Shown: positions 28,510-38,045 of the stretch, one piece after another
How positions within the stretch are numbered: position 1 is the stretch's first letter
Layout: each line of letters starts with the position of its first letter
NCBI GenBank assembly: GCA_016213325.1
Contig: JACRAY010000026.1
Coordinates: 1-64,000 of the forward strand
DNA length: 64,000 nt
Direction of reading: 5' to 3'
From: Burkholderiales bacterium
GTDB taxonomy: Bacteria > Pseudomonadota > Gammaproteobacteria > Burkholderiales > Burkholderiaceae_C
The notes under the pieces: model-generated
Seen by the model: the letters and a program-made list of their open reading frames with translations, nothing else
Database searches by the model: none
Told to the model about the DNA's origin: nothing
Position numbers and translations under genes: made by a program

Positions 28510-29364
28510 ATGAGAAGCATCGACCTGGACTCGCTGGAGATCTTCCGCGCCGTCGCGCAGGAAGGCGGCGTGCTGCGGGCGGCGCAGAAGCTCAACCGCG
28601 TGCAGTCCAACGTGACCACGCGCGTGAAGCAGCTCGAGCAGCGGCTCGGCCGGCCGCTGTTTCGCAAGCAGGGCCGCGGGCTGGTGCTGTCGCCCGAGGG
28701 CGAGCGGCTGCTGGCCTATGCGCAACGGCTGTTCTTGCTGGCCGACGAAGCGGAAAGCGAGTTGCGCAACGGCAAGCCGGGCGGCGTGCTGCGCATCGGC
28801 TCGCTGGAGAGCACGGCTGGCAGCCGGCTCGCGCCCATCCTGTCGCGCTTCCACAGGCAGTATCCCGACGTGGTGGTGGAACTGGCCACCGGCACCACCG
28901 GTGCGCTGGTGCAGCGCGTGTCGAACTACGAGCTGGAGGCCGCCTTCGTGTCGCAGCCTTTCACCGCGCCGGGGCTCGAGGCAGTGAAGGTGTTCGAGGA
29001 AGAGCTGGTGCTGGTCACGGCGCGGGGCGTGCCGCCGGTCACGCGCGCGGCCGACCTGGCCGGCATGACGCTGATCGCCTTTGCCGACGGCTGCTCGTAC
29101 CGCAAGCGCCTGCAGGACTGGCTGGGCGCGTCCTCGGTGATGCCGAAGCGCACGCTGGAGTTCGCGTCGTACCAGGCCATGGTGGCCTGCGTGGCGGCGG
29201 GCACCGGCTTTGCGCTGGTGCCCAAGTCCCTGCTGGCGGCGCTGAAGTCGTCGCAGGAGGTGCAGCAGCACGAGGTGCCCGCGAAGGTGCGCAAGAACGT
29301 GACGCACCTGGTGTGGCACGGCCAGCCTTCGACGGCGCTCGCAAAGTTGCGCGAGCTGTTATGA
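28510..29364 (+). CDS. LysR-family transcriptional regulator
   Basis: The protein has 284 residues. Residues 1-~62 are the LysR winged helix (LEIFRAVAQEGGVLRAAQKLNRVQSNVTTRVKQLE). The remainder is a periplasmic-binding-like effector domain (LRIGSLESTAGSRLAPILSRF, VELATGTTGALVQRV, GTGFALVPKSLL). It most likely controls the divergent transporter/CMD/SDR unit and itself; this is inferred from position. The 3' end overlaps the convergent waaF end by 6 bases. Confidence 0.94.
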   Translation: MRSIDLDSLEIFRAVAQEGGVLRAAQKLNRVQSNVTTRVKQLEQRLGRPLFRKQGRGLVLSPEGERLLAYAQRLFLLADEAESELRNGKPGGVLRIGSLESTAGSRLAPILSRFHRQYPDVVVELATGTTGALVQRVSNYELEAAFVSQPFTAPGLEAVKVFEEELVLVTARGVPPVTRAADLAGMTLIAFADGCSYRKRLQDWLGASSVMPKRTLEFASYQAMVACVAAGTGFALVPKSLLAALKSSQEVQQHEVPAKVRKNVTHLVWHGQPSTALAKLRELL

Positions 29365-30357
29365 CAGCAGCGTAGCCACCCGCCCCGGCTCGATGTCGAC
29401 CAGGCACTTCAGGTGCCCCAGCGGGCACTCGCGCTGGAAGCAGGGCGAGCACTCGAGCTTCAGCCACAGCACGTTCGCCTTGTCGTTCAAGGGCGGCGTG
29501 TGCAGCGGGCTCGACGAGCCGAATAGCGCGACCTGCGGCACACCGAACGCCGCCGCCACGTGCATCAGGCCCGAGTCGTTGCTGATGACCGAGCGTGCGC
29601 CGGCAATCAGCGCGAAGGCTTCCAGCAGCGAGGTCTTGCCGCACAGGTTGATGCAGCGCCCGGGCGCATGCGCGACGATCTCTTCGGCGATGGCCGACTC
29701 CTTGGCGGAACCCAGCACCAGCACGGGCGCGTCGAGCTGCGTCGCCAGTTCACCGTAGTGCGGCCAACGCTTGGCGGGGCCGAATTCGGCGCCCGGCGCG
29801 AACACGTAGTAGCCGCCGCGAACCTGCTGCCGCGCCTGCACGGCGCGCTCGATGTCGGCGTCGGGCAGCGCGAGCCGCGGGCGGTCCTGCCCGACGCCCA
29901 CCTCGCCGCTGAGTGCCGAGTAGAACGCCACCATCGGGGGCTTGTCCTTCGGGTTCTTCAGGCGGTGCGTGAGCAGGCCGACGCGCGCCTCGCCCAGGTA
30001 GCCGACGCGCCTGGGGATGTCGGCCAGGAAGGGCAGCAGCGCACTCTTCAGCGAATTGGGCAGCACATAGGCCGCCTGGAAGCGCCCTTCGAGCCGGCGC
30101 GCCAGCGTGCGCCGCGCCTTGAATTGCAGGCCGCCGTGCTGGAACGGGAATTCGATGACTTCGGCCACCTGCGGCATGGCGCGGTACACCGGCGCCACCC
30201 AGGGCAGCGCGCCGACGGTGAGCTGCTCACCGCGCGCGTGCAGGCGCCGCAGCAGCGGCTCGGTCATCACGGCATCGCCGATCCACTGGGGGGCGATGAC
30301 GAGCGACCGATTAATTGGAATCTGACCCCGATTAATGGGTCCCGCCGAAATGCTCAC
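29359..30357 (-). CDS. waaF: ADP-heptose:LPS heptosyltransferase II
   Basis: WaaF adds the second heptose to the lipopolysaccharide inner core at the cytoplasmic face of the inner membrane. The sequence shows LVIAPQWIGDAVMTEPLLRRL, LPNSLKSALLPFLADIPRRVGY, FAPGAEFGPAKRWPHYGELA, SNDSGLMHVAAAFGVPQVALFGSSSP and CSPCFQRECPLGH. The usual start (M-K-x-LVIAPSWIGD) has no ATG here. The only in-frame start is GTG 30357, which overlaps the upstream gene by 26 bases. The first ~16 residues (containing PINRGQIPINR) are encoded by a short repeat, so an inserted element has replaced the native start region. Confidence 0.92.
   Translation of the reverse strand: MSISAGPINRGQIPINRSLVIAPQWIGDAVMTEPLLRRLHARGEQLTVGALPWVAPVYRAMPQVAEVIEFPFQHGGLQFKARRTLARRLEGRFQAAYVLPNSLKSALLPFLADIPRRVGYLGEARVGLLTHRLKNPKDKPPMVAFYSALSGEVGVGQDRPRLALPDADIERAVQARQQVRGGYYVFAPGAEFGPAKRWPHYGELATQLDAPVLVLGSAKESAIAEEIVAHAPGRCINLCGKTSLLEAFALIAGARSVISNDSGLMHVAAAFGVPQVALFGSSSPLHTPPLNDKANVLWLKLECSPCFQRECPLGHLKCLVDIEPGRVATLLS
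30307..30336. repeat. short direct-repeat element at the waaF / zinc-finger gene junction
   Basis: CCGATTAAT occurs at 30307-30315 and 30328-30336, with TGGAATCTGACC between. On the minus strand this gives ATTAATCGGGGTCAGATT. It resembles AT-rich ends of REP-associated tyrosine transposase elements as I remember them. The element supplies the TAA stop of the upstream zinc-finger gene and codons for the extra N-terminus of WaaF. Confidence 0.5.
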
Positions 30358-30559
30358 CTTCCTTCAGCTTGTACACGGTGCCGCAATACGGGCACTTGGC
30401 CGCACCGGTGTGGGCCACGTCGAGGAACACGCGGGGGTGGGTGTTCCACAGCTTCATGCCCGCCTTGGCGCTGGGGCAGAACACGCCGCCCTGGCCATTG
30501 AGGTCCTTGGCCAGCAGCTCGACGACGGTCTCGGGTCGCATCGGGGTCGCAGTGTTCAT
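30332..30559 (-). CDS. zf-CHCC zinc-finger protein
   Basis: This 75-residue protein has the CHCC pattern of PF10276: GGVFCP, WNTHPRVFLDV with the His, and KCPYCGTVYKL. It binds one zinc. In mitochondria the related NDUFS6 subunit belongs to complex I; the bacterial role is unclear. The gene ends in EHFGGTH, with its TAA stop inside a short repeat. It follows ilvE by 5 bases and is probably co-transcribed with it. Confidence 0.9.
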   Translation of the reverse strand: MNTATPMRPETVVELLAKDLNGQGGVFCPSAKAGMKLWNTHPRVFLDVAHTGAAKCPYCGTVYKLKEGEHFGGTH

Positions 30560-30564
30560 GCAGG

Positions 30565-31503
30565 TCAGACCTTGGTGAGCCAGTGGGCGTACTTGGGATT
30601 GCGGCCGTTCACGATGTCGAAGAAGCCCGACTGGATCTTCTCGGTGATCGGCCCGCGGCGGCCTTCGCCGACCTGCACGCGGTCGAGTTCGCGGATAGGC
30701 GTTACTTCGGCGGCGGTGCCGGTGAAGAACGCCTCGTCGGCGATGTAGACCTCGTCGCGCGTGATGCGCTTCTGGACGATTTCCAGCCCGAGGTCCTTGG
30801 CGATGTGGAAAACCGTGTTGCGGGTAATGCCGTTCAGTGCGCCGGCCGACAGGTCAGGCGTGTAGATGGTGCCGTCCTTGATGACGAAGATGTTCTCGCC
30901 CGCGCCTTCCGACACGAAGCCCGAGCTGTCCAGCAGCAGCGCCTCGTCGTAGCCGTCGTCCAGTGCTTCCATGTTGGCGAGGATCGAATTGGTGTAGTTG
31001 GACACCGCCTTGGCCTGCGTCATCGTGATGTTGACGTGGTGGCGCGTGTAGCTGGAGGTCTTGACGCGGATGCCGCGCTGCATGCCCTCTTCGCCCAGGT
31101 AGGCGCCCCAGGCCCAGGCCGCCACCATCAGGTGGATCTGGTTGCCCTTGGGCGACACGCCCAGCTTCTGCGAACCGATCCAGGTGAGCGGGCGGATGTA
31201 GCAGCTTTCCAGCTGGTTGGCGCGCACGACCTGCTTCTGCGCCTCGTTGACCTGCTCCTTGCTGAAGGGAAGCTGCATCCGCAGGATCTTGGCGCTGTTG
31301 AACAGGCGGTCGGTGTGTTCCTGCAGGCGGAAGATGGCGGTGCCGTTGACCGTGTTGTACGCCCGCACGCCTTCGAACGCGCCGCAGCCGTAGTGCAGCG
31401 TGTGCGTGAGCACGTGGATCTTCGCGTCGCGCCAGTCGACCAGCTCGCCGTCCATCCAGATCTTGCCGTCGCGGTCGGCCATTGAGGGTACTGGCGGGCT
31501 CAT
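30565..31503 (-). CDS. ilvE: branched-chain amino acid aminotransferase
   Basis: IlvE is a PLP-dependent enzyme that exchanges amino groups between Val/Leu/Ile and 2-oxoglutarate. The 312 residues include LHYGCGAFEGVRAY (class IV aminotransferase), the PLP lysine Lys165 (TQAKAVSNYTNSI), EALLLDSSGFVSEGAGENIF, and FFTGTAAEVTPIRELD. ATG 31503 overlaps the upstream stop as ATGA. It belongs to the minus-strand run radA - membrane protein - ilvE - zf-CHCC, where each junction is an overlap or a gap below 6 bases. Confidence 0.97.
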   Translation of the reverse strand: MSPPVPSMADRDGKIWMDGELVDWRDAKIHVLTHTLHYGCGAFEGVRAYNTVNGTAIFRLQEHTDRLFNSAKILRMQLPFSKEQVNEAQKQVVRANQLESCYIRPLTWIGSQKLGVSPKGNQIHLMVAAWAWGAYLGEEGMQRGIRVKTSSYTRHHVNITMTQAKAVSNYTNSILANMEALDDGYDEALLLDSSGFVSEGAGENIFVIKDGTIYTPDLSAGALNGITRNTVFHIAKDLGLEIVQKRITRDEVYIADEAFFTGTAAEVTPIRELDRVQVGEGRRGPITEKIQSGFFDIVNGRNPKYAHWLTKV

Positions 31504-31939
31504 GGTGTGTCCTTTGGGGAATCGGGGGAATCCGCCGATTTTAGCGGTGCCTCCCCAGGCGGCCGCACCAGCTCCCACCGGGCGAGCTTGCCGCCCTGGA
31601 ACTCGCAGGTCACGTGCGATGCGCCGGCATCGGTCCAGCGGTAGATTTCGGGCTGCTCGTCCTTGGGCGACAGCAGCTCGCCGATGGCGCGGGTCATGGC
31701 CACCACGTGCAGCAGCGCCATGCCCGGCTTGAGCTGGGCGTTGAGCATCACGGCGCTGTCGCAGTAGCCGATCGGCCGGCTCGACGCGCGCTCGAGCACC
31801 TTCATGGCCCGCGTGAAGTGCAGCAGCACCCACATGACGATGCCGCTGGCAACCAGCGCCACGCCGGGCCAGCCGAAGCCGCGATAGGCCATCACCACCA
31901 GCACCACGCCCGCGATGGGCACCCAGATCTGCTTGATGT

Positions 31940-31943
<4 letters not shown>
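31500..31943 (-). CDS. two-helix membrane protein of unknown function
   Basis: The protein has 147 residues. Two hydrophobic helices (~7-22 and ~27-43: VPIAGVVLVVMAYRG and GVALVASGIVMWVLLHF) are followed by a soluble region of ~100 residues facing one side of the inner membrane. The C-terminus is Ser/Pro/Asp-rich. The family is not recognised. Both ends overlap neighbours as ATGA (radA stop at 31940, ilvE start at 31503), which strongly supports it being a translated gene. Confidence 0.8.
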
Positions 31944-33316
<1,373 letters not shown>

Positions 33317-33347
33317 CGTGGGATTGTGGCTGAACGCCGCAGGCAAC

Positions 33348-33376
33348 TTGCGCCTCCGGCCAAACTCATTTAACAT
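33348..33376 (+). promoter_or_regulatory. sigma-70-like promoter of the hpa operon
   Basis: The -35 TTGCGC (33348-33353) and -10 TAACAT (33371-33376) are separated by 17 bases. Transcription would begin near 33383, leaving a leader of about 10 bases before the hpaR ATG. The -10 lies inside the putative HpaR operator, as expected for repression. Confidence 0.5.
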
Positions 33377-33383
33377 ATTAAAT
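33368..33383. promoter_or_regulatory. putative HpaR operator
   Basis: ATTTAA-CATA-TTAAAT is a perfect 6-bp inverted repeat in a locally AT-rich patch, only 9 bases before hpaR. MarR-family repressors bind such dyads over their own promoters, so autoregulation and control of the whole operon are likely. The effector is probably homoprotocatechuate or a pathway acid, by analogy with known HpaR. Confidence 0.6.
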
Positions 33384-33392
33384 AACTTGGCC

Positions 33393-33824
33393 ATGAGCAC
33401 CGCTTTCACCCATCGCAACCTCCCGCGCCTGTTGCTGCAGGCGCGCGAAGCCGTCATGGCCCACACGCGGCCCAGCCTGCGCGTGCATGGCCTGTCGGAC
33501 CAGCAGTGGCGCGTGCTGCGCGTGCTGGGCGAGCACGGCACGGTGGACACCGGCCGCGTTGCGCGCGAGGCGTTCATCCTCGGCCCCAGCCTTACCGGCG
33601 TGCTCGCGCGTATGGAACGCGACGGGCTGGTGCGGCGCGAGCGCGACCCCGGGGACCAGCGCCGCTCGGTGGTCGAAGCCACGCCCAAGGGCCGCAAGAT
33701 GGTGGAGAAGCTGTCGTCCACCATCGAGGCGCACTACCAGTGGCTCGAGTCCGCGCTGGGCAAGGAAAAGCTCGCGCAGCTGTACCTGCTGCTCGACGAA
33801 CTGATCGAACAGGAAAGGCCATGA
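33393..33824 (+). CDS. hpaR: homoprotocatechuate degradation regulator HpaR (MarR family)
   Basis: The 143-residue protein opens HRNLPRLLLQAREAVMAHTRPSLRVHGLSDQQWRVLRVLGEHG, the characteristic HpaR beginning. A winged helix follows (LGPSLTGVLARMERDGLVRRERDPGDQRRSVVEATPKG). In enterobacteria HpaR represses the meta-cleavage operon until 4-hydroxyphenylacetate or homoprotocatechuate appears. Here it is the first gene of that operon, and its stop overlaps the hpaG1 start as ATGA. A palindrome over its promoter suggests autorepression. Confidence 0.93.
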   Translation: MSTAFTHRNLPRLLLQAREAVMAHTRPSLRVHGLSDQQWRVLRVLGEHGTVDTGRVAREAFILGPSLTGVLARMERDGLVRRERDPGDQRRSVVEATPKGRKMVEKLSSTIEAHYQWLESALGKEKLAQLYLLLDELIEQERP

Positions 33825-34414
33825 CTGTTTACGGCACCCTCATGAACTTCAAGGGTGAACTGGAAGCGCTGGCGTCGCAAATGAACGAGGCGCCCTACAA
33901 GGCGCCGCCCAAGGCGCCCGTGCTGTACGTCAAGACGGGCAACACGTTCAGCTCGCATGGCGCGGAGATTCGCGTTCCTGCGCGCGTCGCCGAAGTCGAA
34001 ATCGGCGCCACGCTCGGGGCCGTCATCGGCGCCAACGGCAAGGTGGCCGGGTACCGGCTGATGAACGACCTGTCGATCCCGCACGCGAGCTTCTTCCGCC
34101 CGCCGGTCAAGTTCAAGTGCCTCGACGGCTTCCTGGGCATCGGCGCCGAAGTGGCCGAAGTCGACCCGGCGCAAGCCGTGCTGGAAGTGCGAATCAATGG
34201 CGAGCTGAAGCAGTCCGTGCGCTTCGCCGACCTCGTCCGCCCTGCGCCGCAGCTGCTGGCCGACGTCACCGGATTCATGACGCTGGCCGAAGGCGACGTG
34301 CTGATGCTCGGCTGCGATTGGGGACGGCCGCGCGCCAGGGCGGGCGACCGCATCGAGATCAGTGCCGCCGGTTTCGCCACGCTCGCCAACACGCTCGTGG
34401 CGGAGGCCGCATGA
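33821..34414 (+). CDS. hpaG1: HpaG N-terminal half-type enzyme (OPET decarboxylase/isomerase subunit)
   Basis: This 197-residue fumarylacetoacetate-hydrolase-fold protein corresponds to the N-terminal half of the bifunctional E. coli HpaG. It includes VLYVKTGNTFSSHGAEIRVP, EIGATLGAVIGANG and GYRLMNDLSIPHASFFRPPVKFKCLDGF. With the next gene it should convert 5-oxopent-3-ene-1,2,5-tricarboxylate to 2-oxohept-4-ene-1,7-dioate by decarboxylation and isomerisation. Here the two halves are separate genes joined by an ATGA overlap. The metal-binding glutamates lie mainly in the partner half, which fits a heteromeric enzyme. Confidence 0.9.
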   Translation: MTVYGTLMNFKGELEALASQMNEAPYKAPPKAPVLYVKTGNTFSSHGAEIRVPARVAEVEIGATLGAVIGANGKVAGYRLMNDLSIPHASFFRPPVKFKCLDGFLGIGAEVAEVDPAQAVLEVRINGELKQSVRFADLVRPAPQLLADVTGFMTLAEGDVLMLGCDWGRPRARAGDRIEISAAGFATLANTLVAEAA

Positions 34415-35160
34415 AGCACGCACGCGTGATCTACCAGGGCGTGGCGCATGCCGCCAGCGAGAAGGAAGGCCAGCTGCTGCTGGCCGACGGCCGGCTCGTG
34501 GACGAGGCCGATGTCACGTGGCTGCCGCCCCTGGCGCCCGTGACGCGGCCGCGGACCATCCTCGCGCTGGGCCTCAACTACGCCGACCATGCGAAGGAAC
34601 TCGAATTCAAGGCCCCGGAAGAGCCGCTGGTGTTCCTGAAGGGCGCCAACGCGCTGAACGGCCATCGCCAGGTCACGAAGCGCCCGGCGGGCGTGCAGTT
34701 CATGCACTACGAATGCGAATTGACCGTCGTGGTCGGCAAGACCGCGAAGAAGGTGAGGCGCGACGACGCCTACGACTTCATCGCCGGCTACACGGTGGCC
34801 AACGACTACGCCATCCGCGACTACCTGGAGAACTGGTACCGCCCCAACCTGCGCGTGAAGAACCGCGACGGCGCAACACCGCTGGGCCCCTGGCTGGTGG
34901 ATGCTGCCGACGTCGCCAACCCGATGGCGCTGGCGCTGCAGACCACGGTGAACGGCAAGGTTACGCAAAGCGGCAACACCCGGGACATGATCTTCGACGT
35001 ACCCTTCCTCATCGAATACTTCTCCAGCTTCATGACGCTGAATCCCGGCGACCTGATCCTGACCGGCACGCCCGACGGCGTGGTCGACTGCCGCGCCGGT
35101 GACGTCGTCGTCACCGGGATCGAAGGTGTCGGCGCCCTCATGAACACCATCTCGGACTGA
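34411..35160 (+). CDS. hpaG2: HpaG C-terminal half-type enzyme (OPET decarboxylase/isomerase, FAH family)
   Basis: The protein has 249 residues. After an N-terminal arm the FAH domain shows LGLNYADHAKELEF, MHYECELTVVVGK with the Glu metal ligands, GYTVANDYAIRDY, PLGPWLVDAADV and GDLILTGTPDGV. These are the catalytic motifs of the decarboxylase/isomerase family. It acts with HpaG1 in homoprotocatechuate breakdown. The start overlaps the hpaG1 stop (ATGA), and hpaE follows after 6 bases. Confidence 0.93.
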   Translation: MKHARVIYQGVAHAASEKEGQLLLADGRLVDEADVTWLPPLAPVTRPRTILALGLNYADHAKELEFKAPEEPLVFLKGANALNGHRQVTKRPAGVQFMHYECELTVVVGKTAKKVRRDDAYDFIAGYTVANDYAIRDYLENWYRPNLRVKNRDGATPLGPWLVDAADVANPMALALQTTVNGKVTQSGNTRDMIFDVPFLIEYFSSFMTLNPGDLILTGTPDGVVDCRAGDVVVTGIEGVGALMNTISD

Positions 35161-35166
35161 AGAGCC

Positions 35167-36624
35167 ATGCGCATCGACCACCTCATCGACGGCAAGCCGG
35201 TCGCCGGCCGCGATTACTTCGAAACCGTCAACCCGGCCACGCAGGACGTGCTGGCCGAAGTCGCCGCCGGGGGCGAGGCGGAAGTGCATGCCGCCGTGGC
35301 CGCTGCGAAGGAAGCCTTCCCGAAGTGGGCCGCCCTGCCCGCACCGCAACGCGCCAGGCTGGTGAAGAAGCTCGGCGACCTGATCGCCGCGCACGTGCCC
35401 GAGCTGTCGCAGATCGAAACCAACGACACCGGCCAGGTGATCGCGCAGACCGGCAAGCAGCTGGTGCCGCGCGCCGCCGACAACTTCTACTACTTCGCCG
35501 AGATGTGCGTGCGCGTGGACGGCCACACCTACCCGACCGAGACGCACCTGAACTACACGCTGTTCCACCCGGTGGGCGTGTGCGCCCTGGTCTCGCCGTG
35601 GAACGTGCCCTTCATGACCGCCACCTGGAAGGTCGCGCCCTGCCTCGCCTTCGGCAACACCGCGGTGCTGAAGATGAGCGAGCTGTCGCCGATGACGGCG
35701 GCGCGGCTGGGCGAGCTGGCGCTGGAAGCGGGCATTCCGCCTGGCGTGCTGAACATCGTGCACGGCTATGGCAGGCAAGCGGGCGAGCCGCTGGTGAAGC
35801 ACCGGGACGTACGCGCGATCTCCTTCACCGGCTCCACCGCCACCGGCAACCGCATCGTGCGCGAAGCGGGCCTGAAGAAGTTCAGCATGGAGCTCGGCGG
35901 CAAGTCGCCCTTCATCGTGTTCGACGATGCCAACTTCGATCGCGCGCTGGATGCCGCGATCTTCATGATCTTCTCCAACAACGGCGAGCGCTGCACCGCC
36001 GGCTCGCGCATCCTGGTGCAGCAGTCGATCTATGCCGCATTCGCGCAGCGCTTCGCCGAAAGGGCGAAGAAGATCGCGGTCGGCGACCCGCTGGACGACA
36101 AGACCATCATCGGCCCGATGATCTCGCAAGGACACTTGGCCAAGGTGCGGTCGTACATCGAACTGGGCTGCAAGGAGGGCGCGACGATGCTGTGCGGCGG
36201 CCTCGCCGCGCCCCTGCTGCCCGACCGGGTGAAGAAGGGCAACTACGTGCTGCCCACCGTGTTCGCCGACGTCGACAACCGCATGAAGATCGCGCAGGAA
36301 GAGATCTTCGGGCCGGTCGCCTGCCTGATCCCGTTCAAGGACGAGGCCGACGCCGTGCGCCTTGCGAACGACATCGAGTACGGCCTGTCCAGCTACGTGT
36401 TCACCGAGAACCTGGGACGGGCGCATCGGGTTGCCGCACGGGTCGAGGCCGGCATGTGCTTCGTGAACAGCCAGAACGTGCGCGACCTGCGCCAGCCCTT
36501 CGGCGGCACCAAGGCCTCGGGCACGGGGCGCGAAGGCGGCACCTGGAGCTACGAGGTGTTCCTGGAGCCGAAGAACATCGCGGTGTCGCTGGGGTCTCAT
36601 CCCATCCCGCGCTGGGGCGCGTGA
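35167..36624 (+). CDS. hpaE: 5-carboxymethyl-2-hydroxymuconate semialdehyde dehydrogenase
   Basis: HpaE oxidises the ring-cleavage aldehyde to 5-carboxymethyl-2-hydroxymuconate with NAD+. The 485-residue ALDH shows PWNVPFMTATWKVAP, SFTGSTATGNRI, MELGGKSPFIVF with the general-base Glu, the nucleophile Cys276 in NNGERCTAGSR, and EEIFGPVACLIPF. The close match to HpaE rather than a generic ALDH is supported by position between hpaG and hpaD. Downstream, an 87-base gap contains a 24-bp palindrome before hpaD. Confidence 0.95.
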   Translation: MRIDHLIDGKPVAGRDYFETVNPATQDVLAEVAAGGEAEVHAAVAAAKEAFPKWAALPAPQRARLVKKLGDLIAAHVPELSQIETNDTGQVIAQTGKQLVPRAADNFYYFAEMCVRVDGHTYPTETHLNYTLFHPVGVCALVSPWNVPFMTATWKVAPCLAFGNTAVLKMSELSPMTAARLGELALEAGIPPGVLNIVHGYGRQAGEPLVKHRDVRAISFTGSTATGNRIVREAGLKKFSMELGGKSPFIVFDDANFDRALDAAIFMIFSNNGERCTAGSRILVQQSIYAAFAQRFAERAKKIAVGDPLDDKTIIGPMISQGHLAKVRSYIELGCKEGATMLCGGLAAPLLPDRVKKGNYVLPTVFADVDNRMKIAQEEIFGPVACLIPFKDEADAVRLANDIEYGLSSYVFTENLGRAHRVAARVEAGMCFVNSQNVRDLRQPFGGTKASGTGREGGTWSYEVFLEPKNIAVSLGSHPIPRWGA

Positions 36625-36667
36625 TGGGACGTTCCCCCATGGGGCGCATTGACGCTCCCCCCACCCC

Positions 36668-36691
36668 GGCCCTCCCCTCGAGGGGAGGGCC
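36668..36691. repeat. 24-bp perfect palindrome inside the hpa operon
   Basis: GGCCCTCCCCTC and its exact reverse complement meet at the centre (CTCGAG). The flank CCCCCCACCCC precedes it. It has no T-tract. The wording is that of a dispersed intergenic element rather than an hpa-specific site. It ends 20 bases before the hpaD start and could attenuate or protect the mRNA there. Confidence 0.7.
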
Positions 36692-36711
36692 AAACAGCCG
36701 GGAGAAAAGGC

Positions 36712-37638
36712 ATGGGTAAGTTGGCATTGGCCGCCAAGATCACGCACGTGCCGTCGATGTACCTGAGCGAGCTGCCCGGCCCGCGCCATGGCACGCGGCA
36801 GGACGCGATCGACGGGCACGTAGAAATCGGGCGGCGCTGCCGCGAACTGGGCGTGGACACCATCGTGGTGTTCGACACGCACTGGCTGGTCAACGCCAAC
36901 TACCACGTCAACTGCGCGCCGCACTTCAAGGGGCTCTACACCTCCAACGAGTTGCCGCACTTCATCGCCAACATGGACTTCGAGTTCCCGGGCAACCCGG
37001 CGCTCGGGCAGCTGATGGCAAAGTCGGCCAATGCGCTGGGCGTGGAGACGCTGGCGCACGACGCGACCACGCTGGCCCCGGAGTACGGCACGCTGGTGCC
37101 CATGCGCTACATGAACGCCGACCGGCACTTCAAGGTGGTGTCGGTGTCCGCGTTGTGCATGGCCCACTACCTGAACGACAGTGCGCGCCTGGGCTGGGCG
37201 ATCCGCCGCGCCATCGAGGAGGAGTACGACGGCACGGTGGCGATCCTGGCCAGCGGCTCGCTGTCGCACCGCTTCGCGCAGAACGGGCTGGCGCCGGACT
37301 TCGCATTCAGGATCTGGTCGCCCTTTCTCGAGCAGCTCGACCACGAAGTGGTGCGCATGTGGCAGGCCGGCGAATGGAAGGCGTTCTGCGGCATGCTGCC
37401 CGAGTACGCCGCCAAGGGCCATGGCGAGGGCTTCATGCACGACACCGCCATGCTGCTGGGCGCGCTCGGCTGGTCCGACTATCAGGGCCGGGCCGAGGTG
37501 GTGACGGCCTACTTCGGCGCTTCCGGCACGGGGCAGATCAACGCCGTCTTCCCGGTCACGCCGCAGGCGGGCGCAGCGATTCCCAAGGCGCAGGCCTCGT
37601 CGGCCGACGGTTACACCGCCATCAGCGCCAGGCTCTGA
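36712..37638 (+). CDS. hpaD: 3,4-dihydroxyphenylacetate 2,3-dioxygenase (class III extradiol)
   Basis: HpaD opens the ring of homoprotocatechuate next to the hydroxyls using Fe(II) and O2. The 308 residues begin [26 protein letters not shown] with the first His ligand. They continue with [26 protein letters not shown], and a C-terminal [17 protein letters not shown]. These match the LigB-fold HpaD family, not the vicinal oxygen chelate type. ATG 36712 is preferred since it precedes the conserved start. hpaF begins 2 bases after its stop. Confidence 0.95.
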   Translation: MGKLALAAKITHVPSMYLSELPGPRHGTRQDAIDGHVEIGRRCRELGVDTIVVFDTHWLVNANYHVNCAPHFKGLYTSNELPHFIANMDFEFPGNPALGQLMAKSANALGVETLAHDATTLAPEYGTLVPMRYMNADRHFKVVSVSALCMAHYLNDSARLGWAIRRAIEEEYDGTVAILASGSLSHRFAQNGLAPDFAFRIWSPFLEQLDHEVVRMWQAGEWKAFCGMLPEYAAKGHGEGFMHDTAMLLGALGWSDYQGRAEVVTAYFGASGTGQINAVFPVTPQAGAAIPKAQASSADGYTAISARL

Positions 37639-37640
37639 CC

Positions 37641-38045
37641 ATGCCGCATTGCGTCATCCTCTACACCCCCAACGTCGACGCCAAATGCGACATGACGGCC
37701 CTGTGCCGCGCGCTGGCCGACGCCATGCTCACCGTGCGCGACGAAGCGGGCAAGCAGGTGTTCCCGACCGGCGGCACGCGCGTGCTCGCCTACCCGGCGG
37801 CGCACTACGCCGTGGCGGACGGCAAGGGCGACTATGCCTTCGTCTACCTCAACGTGCGCATGGGCGCCGGCCGCAGCGAAGCGGTGAAGCAGCACGCTGG
37901 CGACACGCTGATGGACGTGGTGAAGCGGCACTTCGCACCCGTGTTCGATTCGAGCCTGATCGGCATCACCCTGCAGGTCGACGAGAGCCACGGGCAGGTG
38001 TACGACGGCAAGCACAGCACCCTGCACCCCCTGTTCAACCCATGA
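37641..38045 (+). CDS. hpaF: 5-carboxymethyl-2-hydroxymuconate delta-isomerase
   Basis: HpaF ketonises the muconate to 5-oxopent-3-ene-1,2,5-tricarboxylate. The 134-residue protein begins Met-Pro-His, so removal of Met exposes the catalytic N-terminal Pro of the tautomerase superfamily. [20 protein letters not shown] and [20 protein letters not shown] fit the CHMI fold. Its stop overlaps the hpaH start as ATGA. Confidence 0.94.
   Translation: MPHCVILYTPNVDAKCDMTALCRALADAMLTVRDEAGKQVFPTGGTRVLAYPAAHYAVADGKGDYAFVYLNVRMGAGRSEAVKQHAGDTLMDVVKRHFAPVFDSSLIGITLQVDESHGQVYDGKHSTLHPLFNP

Noticed and set aside
31504-31833. N-terminal extension of ilvE.
   Set aside because: The extra 110 residues read antisense-type low-complexity and overlap the coupled membrane-protein gene; ATG 31503 matches the family start.
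33895-37440. Open frame of 1181 codons antisense to the hpa genes.
   Set aside because: It crosses five well-identified genes, has biased composition and no motif; it is a shadow frame.
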